DNA from: Microvirga terrae
Lineage (GTDB): Bacteria; Pseudomonadota; Alphaproteobacteria; Rhizobiales; Beijerinckiaceae
NCBI RefSeq assembly: GCF_013307435.2
Contig: NZ_CP102846.1
Span: 1 to 64,000 of the forward strand
DNA: 64,000 bases
Reading direction: 5' to 3'
Position numbers and translations under genes: made by a program. Shown here piece after piece: positions 8,181 through 16,354 of this stretch. Position 1 is the stretch's first letter; each line of letters starts with the position of its first letter. The notes beneath the pieces are model-generated. The model was not told the DNA's origin and did no database searches. It worked only from the letters and a program-made list of their open reading frames with translations.

Positions 8181-8217
8181 CCTGTTGAGAATGCAAATTC
8201 CGGAAATACAAAGAAAA

Positions 8218-8240
8218 AGCGCCCATCCGAAGAGGGCGCT
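8218..8240 (+). terminator. Rho-independent terminator-like hairpin
   Basis: AGCGCCC and GGGCGCT form a perfect 7-bp stem with a 9-base loop, preceded by AAAA and followed by CTAAGTTT. It stands 38 bases after the stop of the alphaCTD-like gene. Confidence 0.65.
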
Positions 8241-8685
8241 CTAAGTTTGCGGATCCGTAGGGGCAAACGAACAGATCCGGTGAAGGCGACTTGCTCACAT
8301 AACACCCGGCATGTCTTTGTTCTTGTCTCTTGGAACTGTGCGGCATTTTGGCAGTGATAGCCGAGAATAGGGTTTTGTACTTATTGCATACCTCGCCCGA
8401 GGTAGGTATGCAGGCGTCACCGTAGGGGCAAATACGGGCTCAAGGGTCGCGAACACGGTCATTAGATCGGGCGCGGCCCATTTTCATGAACGCTTTGGCG
8501 CAATCACCTGCGCGCAGAAAGCGCGACGCCAGTTTGGACCGCGCCTGCCGCTACGGGTTATTTACCAGGACCGTTCCAGGATGCGGGCATCGGGCGCAGC
8601 GTATCGGCTCGATATGATGCGGAAATGCCCCCTTCGCAGACGCTCTGGCTGAGGGTCCACGACTCCCCTTGGCCGGGGCGTTTCA
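8241..8685. other. Intergenic, no gene seen
   Basis: No convincing coding frame or RNA. The string CGTAGGGGCAAA occurs twice, near 8257 and 8420. The right part may be the decayed front of the hemolysin III-like gene that follows, but no frame there matches the family clearly. Confidence 0.35.
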
Positions 8686-9003
8686 TTGTTGGCACGAATT
8701 TCGCTGAAGCCACAGTATGGAACGGACAACACGACGCGAGGTGCTTTCGAGCGCCTCTCGATCCTGCTCTACCTGCTCCTGGGTTGGAGCGGCGTCGTGG
8801 CTTGTGAATCCGTCTTCGGCACCCTTCCCTCCTCTACCCTCTGGGTTCTCGCCATCGGTGGCATTCTCTACACGACCGGCGTGGTGTTTCATCTCTGGCA
8901 GCGCATGCGCTTTCAGAATGTAATCTGGCACGCCTTCGTCCTTGTGGCAGCAGCCTGCCATTATACGGCTGTTCCGGACTGCCTGGTGCTTGCACGAGCC
9001 TGA
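8686..9003 (+). pseudogene. Hemolysin III (TrhA/YqfA family) C-terminal fragment
   Basis: From about 8740 the frame reads FERLSILLYLLLGWSGVVAC, then TLWVLAIGGILYTTGVVFHL and IWHAFVLVAAACHYTAV, the last three membrane helices of hemolysin III family proteins including the conserved HAxVLxAAxxHYxAV. The family has about 215 residues and seven helices; only about 88 residues are present, and the upstream frame has no match. The 5' half is missing, so this is a remnant. Alternatively a shortened protein could be made from a start near 8686. Confidence 0.75.
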
Positions 9004-9048
9004 CGAGCCACCTGCCTGACGCAGCCTGGCGGCTCTCGAGGAGTGAAG

Positions 9049-9129
9049 ATGTCCGGACGGCAGGACTATGCGGCGCGCGGCCTCGAAAGGTGGGACGAGA
9101 TCAATTCATTCTACGACCGGCCTACCTGA
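9049..9129 (+). CDS. Possible 26-residue protein
   Basis: A strong ribosome site (GAGGAG) 6 bases before ATG, reading MSGRQDYAARGLERW then DEINSFYDRPT. Its 3' end overlaps the end of the convergent DUF2382 gene by 24 bases. The good ribosome site is the only support; it may be a remnant of a longer gene. Confidence 0.3.
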   Translation: MSGRQDYAARGLERWDEINSFYDRPT

Positions 9130-9537
9130 ACCGTCGAGATGCTCGACGGTCGCGCGCTCCTTGCGCAGCGTTACGGGCACCTTGACATTCTCGACCGATG
9201 CCGTGCGGCGGATCCGGACCTCCTCCACCAGCACGAGCTGCTTCTCGACGACGAGGTGTTCCTCAAACACGGGAATGATCGTGACATCACCGTCCGTGCG
9301 GATCTGCGGTACGACATCGACGGCACGGTTGATGGCAATACGTTCGACTTCGACAGTTTCCTGCGACAGCATCTCCTTGAGCACGCGCTCCTCGGTGTCG
9401 ACGGTGGTCTTCACGATGACCCTGCCGCTCACCACCGGCCGCTTGGCGATCCTGGATTCCTCCTCGACGATCGGGATCACGTGCGTGTCAGGTTCATCCT
9501 CGTTCATCCCGGCAGTTCCGGCGTTGGGTTCGCGCAT
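9106..9537 (-). CDS. DUF2382 (YsnF/AvaK-like) stress protein
   Basis: 143 residues, start MREPNAGTAGMNEDEPD with AAAGG upstream. The DUF2382 domain covers most of it: VIPIVEEESRIAKRPV, VSGRVIVKTTVDTEERV, then DVTIIPVFEEHLVVEKQLVL and VEEVRIRRTASVENVKVPVT. The repeated VIPVxEExLxVxK pattern with alternating strands is typical. Family members are stress-linked cytoplasmic or surface proteins of unknown biochemistry. Two longer DUF2382 genes lie at 10648 and 14863. Confidence 0.85.
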   Translation of the reverse strand: MREPNAGTAGMNEDEPDTHVIPIVEEESRIAKRPVVSGRVIVKTTVDTEERVLKEMLSQETVEVERIAINRAVDVVPQIRTDGDVTIIPVFEEHLVVEKQLVLVEEVRIRRTASVENVKVPVTLRKERATVEHLDGSGRPVVE

Positions 9538-9622
9538 GATTTGATGCCTTTTGCTCGTTCGAGAAGAGCAGGAGCTTGCATCGCTGCGAAGCGAGGAAGC
9601 GCCTGCTCTCAATTATGCTGGA

Positions 9623-10123
9623 TCAAGCGGACGGGGACGCGGCAATCGCCGTCTTGTTGATCTCGGTCTCCGCGAGCCGCGTCAGCTTCTCGTCGGTCGC
9701 CTTCTCCTCCTCCAGGGTCTGCGCAAGCAGCGCTGCCACTGCGCTCTCTCCGCAATCCTGTGCGATGGTCTTCAAGGAGCCGTAGCTGGCGATCTCGTAA
9801 TGCTCGACCTTCTGCGCGGCCATGACGAGGGCCACGTCGAGCAGTTCGCCCGGAAGCCCCTCCTCCATGACCTCCTCCGCCTCTGCGATCAGTCCTTGCG
9901 TGGCTTCACAGGTGTTGCCCTCAGGGTCGGCTCCCAGGTGCTCGAAGGCCTGCTTGAGGCGCTCCACTTGGTTCTGCGTTTCCTGACGATGGGTCAGGAA
10001 AGCCTGCTTGAGATTCGGCGATGTTGCGGCCTCGGCCATGGCGCCGAGACCGTCCAGGATCTGGGTTTCGGAGCTGTAGGTGTCTCTCATCTCTTCGATG
10101 AGCAGGTCTTTGATCGTCTGCAT
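9623..10123 (-). CDS. DUF892 / YciE-like ferritin-like protein
   Basis: 166 residues: MQTIKDLLIEEMRDTYSSET, then KQAFLTHRQETQNQVERLKQ and DVALVMAAQKVEHYEIASYG. This is the four-helix pattern of the YciE/YciF family, with conserved E and H residues (EMRDTYSSE, HRQET, KVEHYE) that could bind metal as in ferritin-like folds. Family members are induced by osmotic or general stress. It lies in a row of minus-strand stress genes, about 86 bases from the DUF2382 gene downstream. Confidence 0.9.
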   Translation of the reverse strand: MQTIKDLLIEEMRDTYSSETQILDGLGAMAEAATSPNLKQAFLTHRQETQNQVERLKQAFEHLGADPEGNTCEATQGLIAEAEEVMEEGLPGELLDVALVMAAQKVEHYEIASYGSLKTIAQDCGESAVAALLAQTLEEEKATDEKLTRLAETEINKTAIAASPSA

Positions 10124-10193
10124 GGTATCCTCATGGTTTTAATGGTTGATACGTGTTGGTGGAGTCGGAAACGCAGCAGCCCTTCGAATGGGG

Positions 10194-10589
10194 TCACCGG
10201 TTCGCCATCCCGAATGCCTCCGGCGCATGACCTAGCGGCGTCAGCTTATCGACGACGTCAGGCAGGTGCTGGGAGAGCTGCGTGAGCATCTCCTGGCTTG
10301 GAAGACCAGACTGGCGCGCAAGGGCGTGGATCGTTGCGGGACCGAGGGCCTTCTCAAGCTGGTTCGGTGTGACAGGCTGGTTGCCGCCGATGTCGACCCA
10401 AGACTGTGCGATTGCGCCGTGCCCACAGTGGGTAAAGCGATCGAGAAGCTGGCTGATTCCTTCTCCATATTCATGGCTGTCTCGTGACGTCAGCAGGGCA
10501 GCGATCGCCACCGCAATCGGCGAGGAGGGATCGATGCCGATCGCCGATGGTCCGTAAATGCCGCGGGCGGCCTCATCAAGGAACTGCAC
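10194..10589 (-). CDS. DUF937 / YidB-like protein
   Basis: 131 residues: IAVAIAALLTSRDSHEYGEG, then GISQLLDRFTHCGHGAIAQS with WVDIGGNQPVTPNQLEKALG and a C-terminal QEMLTQLSQHLPDVVDKLTP. The order matches YidB/DUF937, in which a glycine-rich helix is followed by GxNxPI(S/T)xxQLxxALG and LP..VDxLTP. Function unknown; often near stress genes. It follows the 10648 gene on the same strand with 58 bases between. Confidence 0.85.
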   Translation of the reverse strand: MQFLDEAARGIYGPSAIGIDPSSPIAVAIAALLTSRDSHEYGEGISQLLDRFTHCGHGAIAQSWVDIGGNQPVTPNQLEKALGPATIHALARQSGLPSQEMLTQLSQHLPDVVDKLTPLGHAPEAFGMANR

Positions 10590-10647
10590 CTGTCGTTCTC
10601 CATACCAGGTGAAGGGAGCGGACCCGTTCGAATCCGCCCCGCAAAGC

Positions 10648-11523
10648 TCAGATCGAACGCTTCAGAGACTTTTCGTCCGTTCGATTCAAAGTTGTCTTGT
10701 CTGTCGCGACCCGATCGTCCTCGACGTCGACCTTGGTCGAGCGAACGGTGTCTGAAACGGTCTCTGTGCGCTGTTCGACGCCCTTCTTGACCACGACCTC
10801 ACCGGTGACACGGGCTTCCTTTGAGATCACCGCCTCTTCCGAAGTGGCTTGAGCTTCTATCGTGCGCTCTTGGAACGCATCGTTCCCGACCGACAGAACT
10901 CGGTCCACGGGGCGACGCTCGACGTGGACGCTCTCGGTTCGCAGGCTGACCTGCTCGGACACTGGGGTTTCGACCACGTAACTGCGCACCTTGACACGAC
11001 CCCGGCTGACATCGCGCTTGCCGACCCGCAGCTGCTCCTCGACCACCGGGATGACTTCCTCGCCACTATCCGCCGCGCGGCTTGCGGTGGATACGCTCGC
11101 CTCCTTCGTTGTCGCAACATTCATGTTGGGAGTGGCGGGTGTATAGCCCTGCCAACCCTCGGCGCGCCATGCGCTCTCGCGCTCCTCCAGGTCGACGGTG
11201 CCGTATTCCTCGAGAATGTCCTCGGCCCGTTCGGCCTGAGCCGCATCAACCGTGACGGTCACCATGGTGCTACCCCGGTGCATGGCTTCGGCATAGATGG
11301 AGCGATCCTCGTCGGGCAGGAAGAAGTCAGCGAGAGAGGCAAAAAAACCCTTCTCATCGCGATCGATGTCGTAGGATGAGCCCGTCGCCGGAGATGATGT
11401 ACTATCGTCTTCCGGCATCAGCGTGATGCTGGTGCGCGAAATGCCGGCGCTAACAAGTTCGTCGATGGCTCTCATGGCATCGCTGCGATTGTCGAAGAGG
11501 GCCGTCATGGTCTGTTGGGTCAT
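10648..11523 (-). CDS. General stress protein-like N-domain plus DUF2382 (YsnF)
   Basis: 291 residues. Residues 1-115 (MTALFDNRSDAMRAIDELVS, AGISRTSITLMPED, a VTVTVDAAQAERAEDILEEY end) resemble the general stress protein 17M-like N-terminal domain that often precedes DUF2382. Residues 155-270 are DUF2382: EEVIPVVEEQLRVGKRDVSR, VRSYVVETPVSEQVSLRTES, then VVVKKGVEQRTETVSDTVRS. No signal peptide. Probably monocistronic or first in the run of minus-strand stress genes down to 9106. Confidence 0.9.
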   Translation of the reverse strand: MTQQTMTALFDNRSDAMRAIDELVSAGISRTSITLMPEDDSTSSPATGSSYDIDRDEKGFFASLADFFLPDEDRSIYAEAMHRGSTMVTVTVDAAQAERAEDILEEYGTVDLEERESAWRAEGWQGYTPATPNMNVATTKEASVSTASRAADSGEEVIPVVEEQLRVGKRDVSRGRVKVRSYVVETPVSEQVSLRTESVHVERRPVDRVLSVGNDAFQERTIEAQATSEEAVISKEARVTGEVVVKKGVEQRTETVSDTVRSTKVDVEDDRVATDKTTLNRTDEKSLKRSI

Positions 11524-11600
11524 TGTGGTATCTCCGTGATCTATGTGAATCCGATCAGCCGATACATCGGTGCCGGCTGATCGAAATGATGGCTGTCAAC

Positions 11601-12563
11601 TCATGTCGTCTTGGTGGAGGAGCTGGTGCTCCGCGCGGCCAGGAACCGCGCCGTGATCGTCGGATCGACTGAACCGAGGCGCCCGCCAAACCAGGCAGCC
11701 AGGGCGCCGAGGAGAAGGGCGAGGCTGGCGAGAAGGGCCCCGCGGGAGACGGCCTTGGCGGCCGTATCGGCAGCCTGTGTCGCCTGCTGCTTGGCCCGGT
11801 CCGCGGTCTCACGATACTGCTTCTCGTAACCGGCAACGCGGGTGCGTGCCTCCTCGACCGGAATGTTCTGCGAACGGGCCAGCGCCTGGGCAGCTTGCTC
11901 GCGGGCATCGTTGGCCTGGGTTTGGTTGCCCGTCACCAATGCACGCATGCTGGCGATGGCTGTGTCCCTCAAGGCGGCCGGATCATTGCCGGTTGAGCCG
12001 CGCAGCGACTGCTCGATCGAGGCGAACGGGTCGGTGCTGTTGGCCAGCGCCGGCGCGGCCGTCTGGGCCACCGATGTCGCCGTGCGACCAAGACCGCCCA
12101 GCGCACCGCTGACCGTGTTGAACGCGCCGCCAACGAGACCGCCGACCGCCGTGCTCAGCAGATAGAAGATCACCAGCGTGGTCATCGCCCAGGTGGTCAG
12201 GCCATGCCAACCGCCGGTCGATGCCTTCGGCTGACCCGACAGGCGGCTCGCGACGTAGCCACCGATGAAGGCAGCGACGATGCCCGACAACGCCCACCAG
12301 ATCCCGGCTCCGATCGAGAAGCTGCTGACGGCTGGGTTGTCCCCGGTCATGGGATCGAGCGTCGAAGCGCCGATGCCGATGCCGATCATGTTGAGGACGA
12401 GCTGTGCGACGAGGCCCGTGACGACGCCGGCCAGAACGGCGCCCCACGAGACCTTGTTGATCAGGATCGTGCGGGCATCCTCGGCGGGTGTCACCCCACT
12501 GACGTGAGGAGCGTCGGTGTTGCCCCGCGAGCGTGGCGTGTCAGGATATGCTGTAGAGGTCAT
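11601..12563 (-). CDS. Membrane protein with coiled tail (PhnA-like annotation in relatives)
   Basis: 320 residues starting MTSTAYPDTPRSRGNTDAPH; CAGGAGATCACG before ATG chooses this start. Membrane segments: WGAVLAGVVTGLVAQLVLNM, IGAGIWWALSGIVAAFIGGY, and WAMTTLVIFYLLSTAVGGLV. A long Ala/Gln-rich helical region follows (residues 205-275), and a fourth helix LLASLALLLGALAAWFGGRL lies near the C-terminus. Close relatives are labelled PhnA-like, but nothing here suggests phosphonate chemistry. Likely an inner-membrane protein of unknown role. Confidence 0.75.
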   Translation of the reverse strand: MTSTAYPDTPRSRGNTDAPHVSGVTPAEDARTILINKVSWGAVLAGVVTGLVAQLVLNMIGIGIGASTLDPMTGDNPAVSSFSIGAGIWWALSGIVAAFIGGYVASRLSGQPKASTGGWHGLTTWAMTTLVIFYLLSTAVGGLVGGAFNTVSGALGGLGRTATSVAQTAAPALANSTDPFASIEQSLRGSTGNDPAALRDTAIASMRALVTGNQTQANDAREQAAQALARSQNIPVEEARTRVAGYEKQYRETADRAKQQATQAADTAAKAVSRGALLASLALLLGALAAWFGGRLGSVDPTITARFLAARSTSSSTKTT

Positions 12564-12769
12564 CGTGATCTCCTGTGGGGATGAGGGATGGCCGACCTTG
12601 AAGGCACAAGGACATCGACGATCACCGTAGTTGGGGGCAGGAAGAGCCGCATGGCAGTCGCAATGGCTGGACGCGGCCTGCACATTGAACCCAACGCCGC
12701 TCCCGGTCGTGCGATCCGGTGCAAATCCGGTGACCCGCTATGCGAAGATGCATGCCCCTCTGGGCTGGC

Positions 12770-13666
12770 TCAGTTCCGCGGACTCAATGAGGGCGCGAGG
12801 CCTTTCACTGCCTCGGCAATGGCCGATAAGGCTGCCCTGATCCTTGGCGTGCTGCGACTGTCCTTATGCACGGCGAGCCAGATCTCGGTCACCGGCGGCG
12901 GAAGCGGTGTCTCAAGGCGGCGCAGACCAGGGTCAGGATCGGCTCGGAAGCGAGCCAGACAGGCAAGGCCCCCGCCCGCCCGCGCGGCGGACAGCAGCGC
13001 CTCGTGGCTGCTGGTCTGCATGCCGAGACTGGCCCGTGCCGCAAGCTCCGACAACCACTGCGCCTGAGGATCGATCTCCACGTCATCGAGCAGAGTCATC
13101 AGACGATGACCCGGGCAGCCTGCCTCAAAGTCCGGCTCGCCATGCTTCCCCAGGTAGACTGGAGACGCATAGAGACCGAAGGCGATTTGTCCGATCCGTC
13201 GAACGATGAGATCATGTTGCTCGGAGCGGACGAGGCGGACCGCAATATCCGCCTGCCGCATCGACAGGCTGACAACATGCGGGTTTGGCATCAGCTCCAC
13301 GAGGATGCCGGGATGCTGTCCTTGCAGGGCTGCGAAGCATGGGGCCAGGACGTGTGCCGCAATCGTCTCCGTGCAGGTCACGCGCACAACCCCTTCGAGC
13401 TTGACGTCGCGGCCACCGACGGATCGTTCTACCCCAAGGACTTCGACTTCGACCCGTTCAGCCTGATTCAGCACGTCCTGACCGGCAAGGGTCAGGGTGT
13501 ATCCCTCCGGGGTCCGATGTAGCAGCCGGACGCCTAGACTGGCCTCGAGAGATGACAGTCGCCGGCCCACGGTCGACTGGGCGACCCGGAGCTCGCGCGC
13601 CGCCGCAGTCAGGCTCCCCTGCCGGGCGATCGCCAGGAAAAAACGGAGGTCGTCCCAGTCCAGCAC
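12770..13666 (-). CDS. LysR-family transcriptional regulator
   Basis: 298 residues. The N-terminal winged helix-turn-helix is clear: DWDDLRFFLAIARQGSLTAA, ARELRVAQSTVGRRLSSLEA, SLGVRLLHRTPEGYTLT. A LysR effector-binding domain follows. It is divergent from the OsmC-like gene at 13772, which starts 105 bases away, so regulation of that gene is a reasonable inference. Normal length, no defects seen. Confidence 0.93.
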   Translation of the reverse strand: MLDWDDLRFFLAIARQGSLTAAARELRVAQSTVGRRLSSLEASLGVRLLHRTPEGYTLTLAGQDVLNQAERVEVEVLGVERSVGGRDVKLEGVVRVTCTETIAAHVLAPCFAALQGQHPGILVELMPNPHVVSLSMRQADIAVRLVRSEQHDLIVRRIGQIAFGLYASPVYLGKHGEPDFEAGCPGHRLMTLLDDVEIDPQAQWLSELAARASLGMQTSSHEALLSAARAGGGLACLARFRADPDPGLRRLETPLPPPVTEIWLAVHKDSRSTPRIRAALSAIAEAVKGLAPSLSPRN

Positions 13667-13771
13667 CTAAGGCTCCATGCATTTTCGCTGACCCGGTAAC
13701 CGATCTTGCTTGGCTCGGAACGCGAGCGGAGGGGTTAGCCTCGACATCTACCGATCCAAGGAGGCTGCTCA

Positions 13772-14320
13772 GTGACCGACCGCAGGACGCCAACGTCCGG
13801 ACATCCTATCGGGTTTCTCGGGTCGTCTGATCAGGATCCGCCGGAGACAAGAGGCAAAGCCCTGTCGCCGTCGACCCGGACGCTGCGGTGCCGCACCGAG
13901 GCAACGGGGCGGTTCAGCCAAAAGCACCACGTTCGCGACTTGATGCCGTTTGGCGGTGGAGGTGACGCGGATGCATTGAGCCTGCTGAATGACGACATGA
14001 TGCCAAGTCCCTCGGAGTCGTTGCTCGCGGCCTTGGGCTCGTGCCTGTCGGTCAGCATCCAGGCCAACGCGGCTGCCCGCGCGATTCCGATCCGCCGGCT
14101 CGCGATCGAGCTCGAGGGCGACATCGACTTCGCGGCTCTGTGGGGAACGGGAGATCTGGACTTTAAGGGTCTCGGTTTCGAGACGATCAGGATCAGCGTG
14201 CAGATTGAGGCGGACACACCGCGCGCGGTACTCCAGGCGCTCCTCGATCATGCGGTGCGATGGTCCCCTATCGCCAATACCCTCTACAACCCAATCAACC
14301 TCGACATCGCACTGGCATGA
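13772..14320 (+). CDS. OsmC-family protein
   Basis: 182 residues. The OsmC core includes TRTLRCRTEATGRFSQKHHV, SPSESLLAALGSCLSVSIQA with the conserved Cys, RRLAIELEGDIDF and the end VRWSPIANTLYNPINLDIAL. OsmC/Ohr proteins use a Cys pair to reduce organic peroxides; here only the first Cys is present and the second position is in WSPIANT, as in many OsmC-like relatives, so peroxidase activity is doubtful. Divergent from the LysR gene, which probably controls it. Confidence 0.85.
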   Translation: MTDRRTPTSGHPIGFLGSSDQDPPETRGKALSPSTRTLRCRTEATGRFSQKHHVRDLMPFGGGGDADALSLLNDDMMPSPSESLLAALGSCLSVSIQANAAARAIPIRRLAIELEGDIDFAALWGTGDLDFKGLGFETIRISVQIEADTPRAVLQALLDHAVRWSPIANTLYNPINLDIALA

Positions 14321-14422
14321 CGCAGGACCGAGATCTGCGGCCTGTTATGGAGATCCCCCTTGGAGGGTGGGCGACAGCGCCAAAGGCTGGCTCCCGATGG
14401 GATCGCGACGGCGCCAAGGCTC

Positions 14423-14662
14423 CTATTTCGTCCTTGCCGGGTTCATCTGGGATGCGAGCATGTCCTGCCATTGTTCGAAACCTTTGACAGCAGTCGGCAA
14501 CCAGGTCCTGACCATCGTATCCGGATCCATCGCTTTCAGGTTGGCGGACAGGCGCTCCTGCATCTCTCTCATCAGATGCTCCTGCATGGGCTGCACATCG
14601 GGCAAGCCGAAGAAGGCGCGTGCTTCTTCCGGTGTGCAGTCGATGTTCATGGTGACCTTCAT
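14423..14662 (-). CDS. DUF6489-like small protein
   Basis: 79 residues starting MKVTMNIDCTPEEARAFFGL, then PDVQPMQEHLMREMQERL and FEQWQDMLASQM. AAGGA lies 10 bases before this ATG; an upstream TTG is less likely. This is the short family often found near polyhydroxyalkanoate or phasin-like genes in alphaproteobacteria. Function unknown. Predicted mostly helical and cytoplasmic. Confidence 0.8.
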   Translation of the reverse strand: MKVTMNIDCTPEEARAFFGLPDVQPMQEHLMREMQERLSANLKAMDPDTMVRTWLPTAVKGFEQWQDMLASQMNPARTK

Positions 14663-14800
14663 CTCGAACAATCCTTCCCAAGTTATCTATCTGGCGGGCG
14701 TGGGGGGCCCACAACAGCGGCGATCAAGGGAGCTGGTTCGGAGTTGCCCGTGATCCGATGCAGCCCCTGACGCGGCCAGCATTCCTATTGCGTTTTGCGA

Positions 14801-14837
14801 GCACACAGGTCGCGATCGAGAACTGCGACCTGTGTGC
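14801..14837. terminator. 13-bp perfect hairpin after the hemerythrin-DUF2382 gene
   Basis: GCACACAGGTCGC pairs perfectly with GCGACCTGTGTGC across an 11-base loop. It lies 26 bases past the stop of the minus-strand gene that ends at 14863. There is no T run on either side, so it may stabilise the mRNA end rather than act as a classic intrinsic terminator. Confidence 0.55.
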
Positions 14838-14862
14838 AAGATGAGGCGTTGCTCTCGTGATC

Positions 14863-15993
14863 TTACTTGCGGCTGGAGGCGATCACAGATCGTGTCCTGC
14901 CGGAACGATGGTTGTCGTCGGAGTGCGTGACCTCGATCTCGTCCCGACGGACGGTGTCCCGCACGGTCTCGATTCGTTGAGTGCGCTCCCTGCGGACAAC
15001 GACCTCTTCCCGTACCTTCACGCTCTTGCCCACCACGGGCCTCTCGGACGTCTCGGTCATCTCGATCGTGAGCTCGGTCAGGGTCTCCCCGGTCACGGGG
15101 TCGGTGACCGGCTTGCGCCGTTCCACGATGACCTTCTCATCATACAGCGACACCTGCTGCTGAACCGGCGTTTCCACGACAACGCGACGCACGGTGGTGG
15201 TGCCGCTGGTCACGGTTTGCTTGCCCACAACCAGGGTCTCCTCAGCGAGCGGAATGACCTCCTCCGCCTGCGAGGATGATGGGCCGTTCGCAGGGCGAGC
15301 CACGGCACGGCCCAGTGGAGCCGTCCATAGGTTGAACATCGAATCCCAGAGGACCGAGCCGGTGCTCATGGGCGCCGTCGCGACCCGCTGGGCGACCTCT
15401 GCCGTAGTCCGGACCATCTGCGTGGCACTCTCAGCGGCGGCCTCGCCCGTTCGTGCGACGGCGTCCACGGTCTGGCGGACGGCCGTGCGGGCCTCCTGCT
15501 CACGCTCGAGCCTCGCCTCGATACGGCGCTGTTCAGCCTCTGCCATCCGGGCTTCCTCGATCTCGGCCTTCTCGGCCTCAATCTTCTCGACGATGGCCTG
15601 TGCTTCCTCGTCGCTCAGCGCCTCCAAGACGGCCGGCAACAATTCGTTCTTCCCGTCGCGCACGCTCTGCTGATGGATCTTGCGCAGCTCGGCCACTTTG
15701 ATAGCAAACTCCTCGCTGTCCTTGGGGGTGGCCTCAAGCTCGTCGAGCAGGATTCTGGTTTGCTTGTTGTCGGCGAGCGCTTCGGACACAAGCCCCTTGG
15801 TCGCCTTGTGCTTTCTGAGCACCGGGAACAGGTGTTCTTCTTCGAGCCTGGCGAGCAGATCCAGCTCCGCCTTGAGTTCCGCGAACAGCCTCTCGCGCGT
15901 CTTGACCGCACCGTCCGAGGTATCCACAAGCTTGGCGAAGAGCTCGTTGGCCTTGGCCGGACCGTTCTGAAGTAATTGTCTGATGGTCGTCAT
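14863..15993 (-). CDS. Hemerythrin (HHE) - DUF2382 fusion protein
   Basis: 376 residues starting MTTIRQLLQNGPAKANELFA; GAGGAC before ATG picks this start. Residues 1-130 form an HHE hemerythrin-like domain with helices ending in EEEHLFPVLRKHKATKG and HQQSVRDGKNELLPAV, which carry His/Glu candidates for a di-iron site. A long Glu/Ala coiled coil follows (about 135-205). The C-terminal DUF2382 domain starts at EEVIPLAEETLVVGKQTV and ends near VVVRRERTQRIETVRDTVRR. It may sense oxygen or oxidants and pass this to the stress domain; that is inference. Confidence 0.88.
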   Translation of the reverse strand: MTTIRQLLQNGPAKANELFAKLVDTSDGAVKTRERLFAELKAELDLLARLEEEHLFPVLRKHKATKGLVSEALADNKQTRILLDELEATPKDSEEFAIKVAELRKIHQQSVRDGKNELLPAVLEALSDEEAQAIVEKIEAEKAEIEEARMAEAEQRRIEARLEREQEARTAVRQTVDAVARTGEAAAESATQMVRTTAEVAQRVATAPMSTGSVLWDSMFNLWTAPLGRAVARPANGPSSSQAEEVIPLAEETLVVGKQTVTSGTTTVRRVVVETPVQQQVSLYDEKVIVERRKPVTDPVTGETLTELTIEMTETSERPVVGKSVKVREEVVVRRERTQRIETVRDTVRRDEIEVTHSDDNHRSGRTRSVIASSRK

Positions 15994-16354
15994 ATCGTCC
16001 TCATGAAAAATTGAAGCCAGACGCAATACTGAGTGGGATGCCGATGCCCGATCTGGTTGTGACGGACTGCGACGGAAGAGCGAAGCAATGGCTCTCCGAG
16101 GCGAGCGGACTTCGGGTTCGACTGAACTTTGGAGAGCGGCGCAGATACTAGGAAGGTAATCTCGCAACAGCGAAGAGGTTTGCTGCGTCGCAACACGGCA
16201 ACGGCCCTGAACCTGAACGGTTCCCTGCTACCCGGCAGTTTCGGGCTGCACCGCCCGCTGCCCGCGGCAGAAAGGAGCGATTCCGGCATCCAGGCGTTGT
16301 CGATCTGGGCCGGGCCGGCGCTCACGACCTACGGCGGCCTGGGAACTCCCATTC
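15994..16354. other. Intergenic region between divergent genes
   Basis: No gene seen. It separates the hemerythrin-DUF2382 gene (leftward) from the AI-2E family transporter (rightward) and must hold both promoters. I found no clear operator or EcfG-type promoter in it. Confidence 0.4.
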
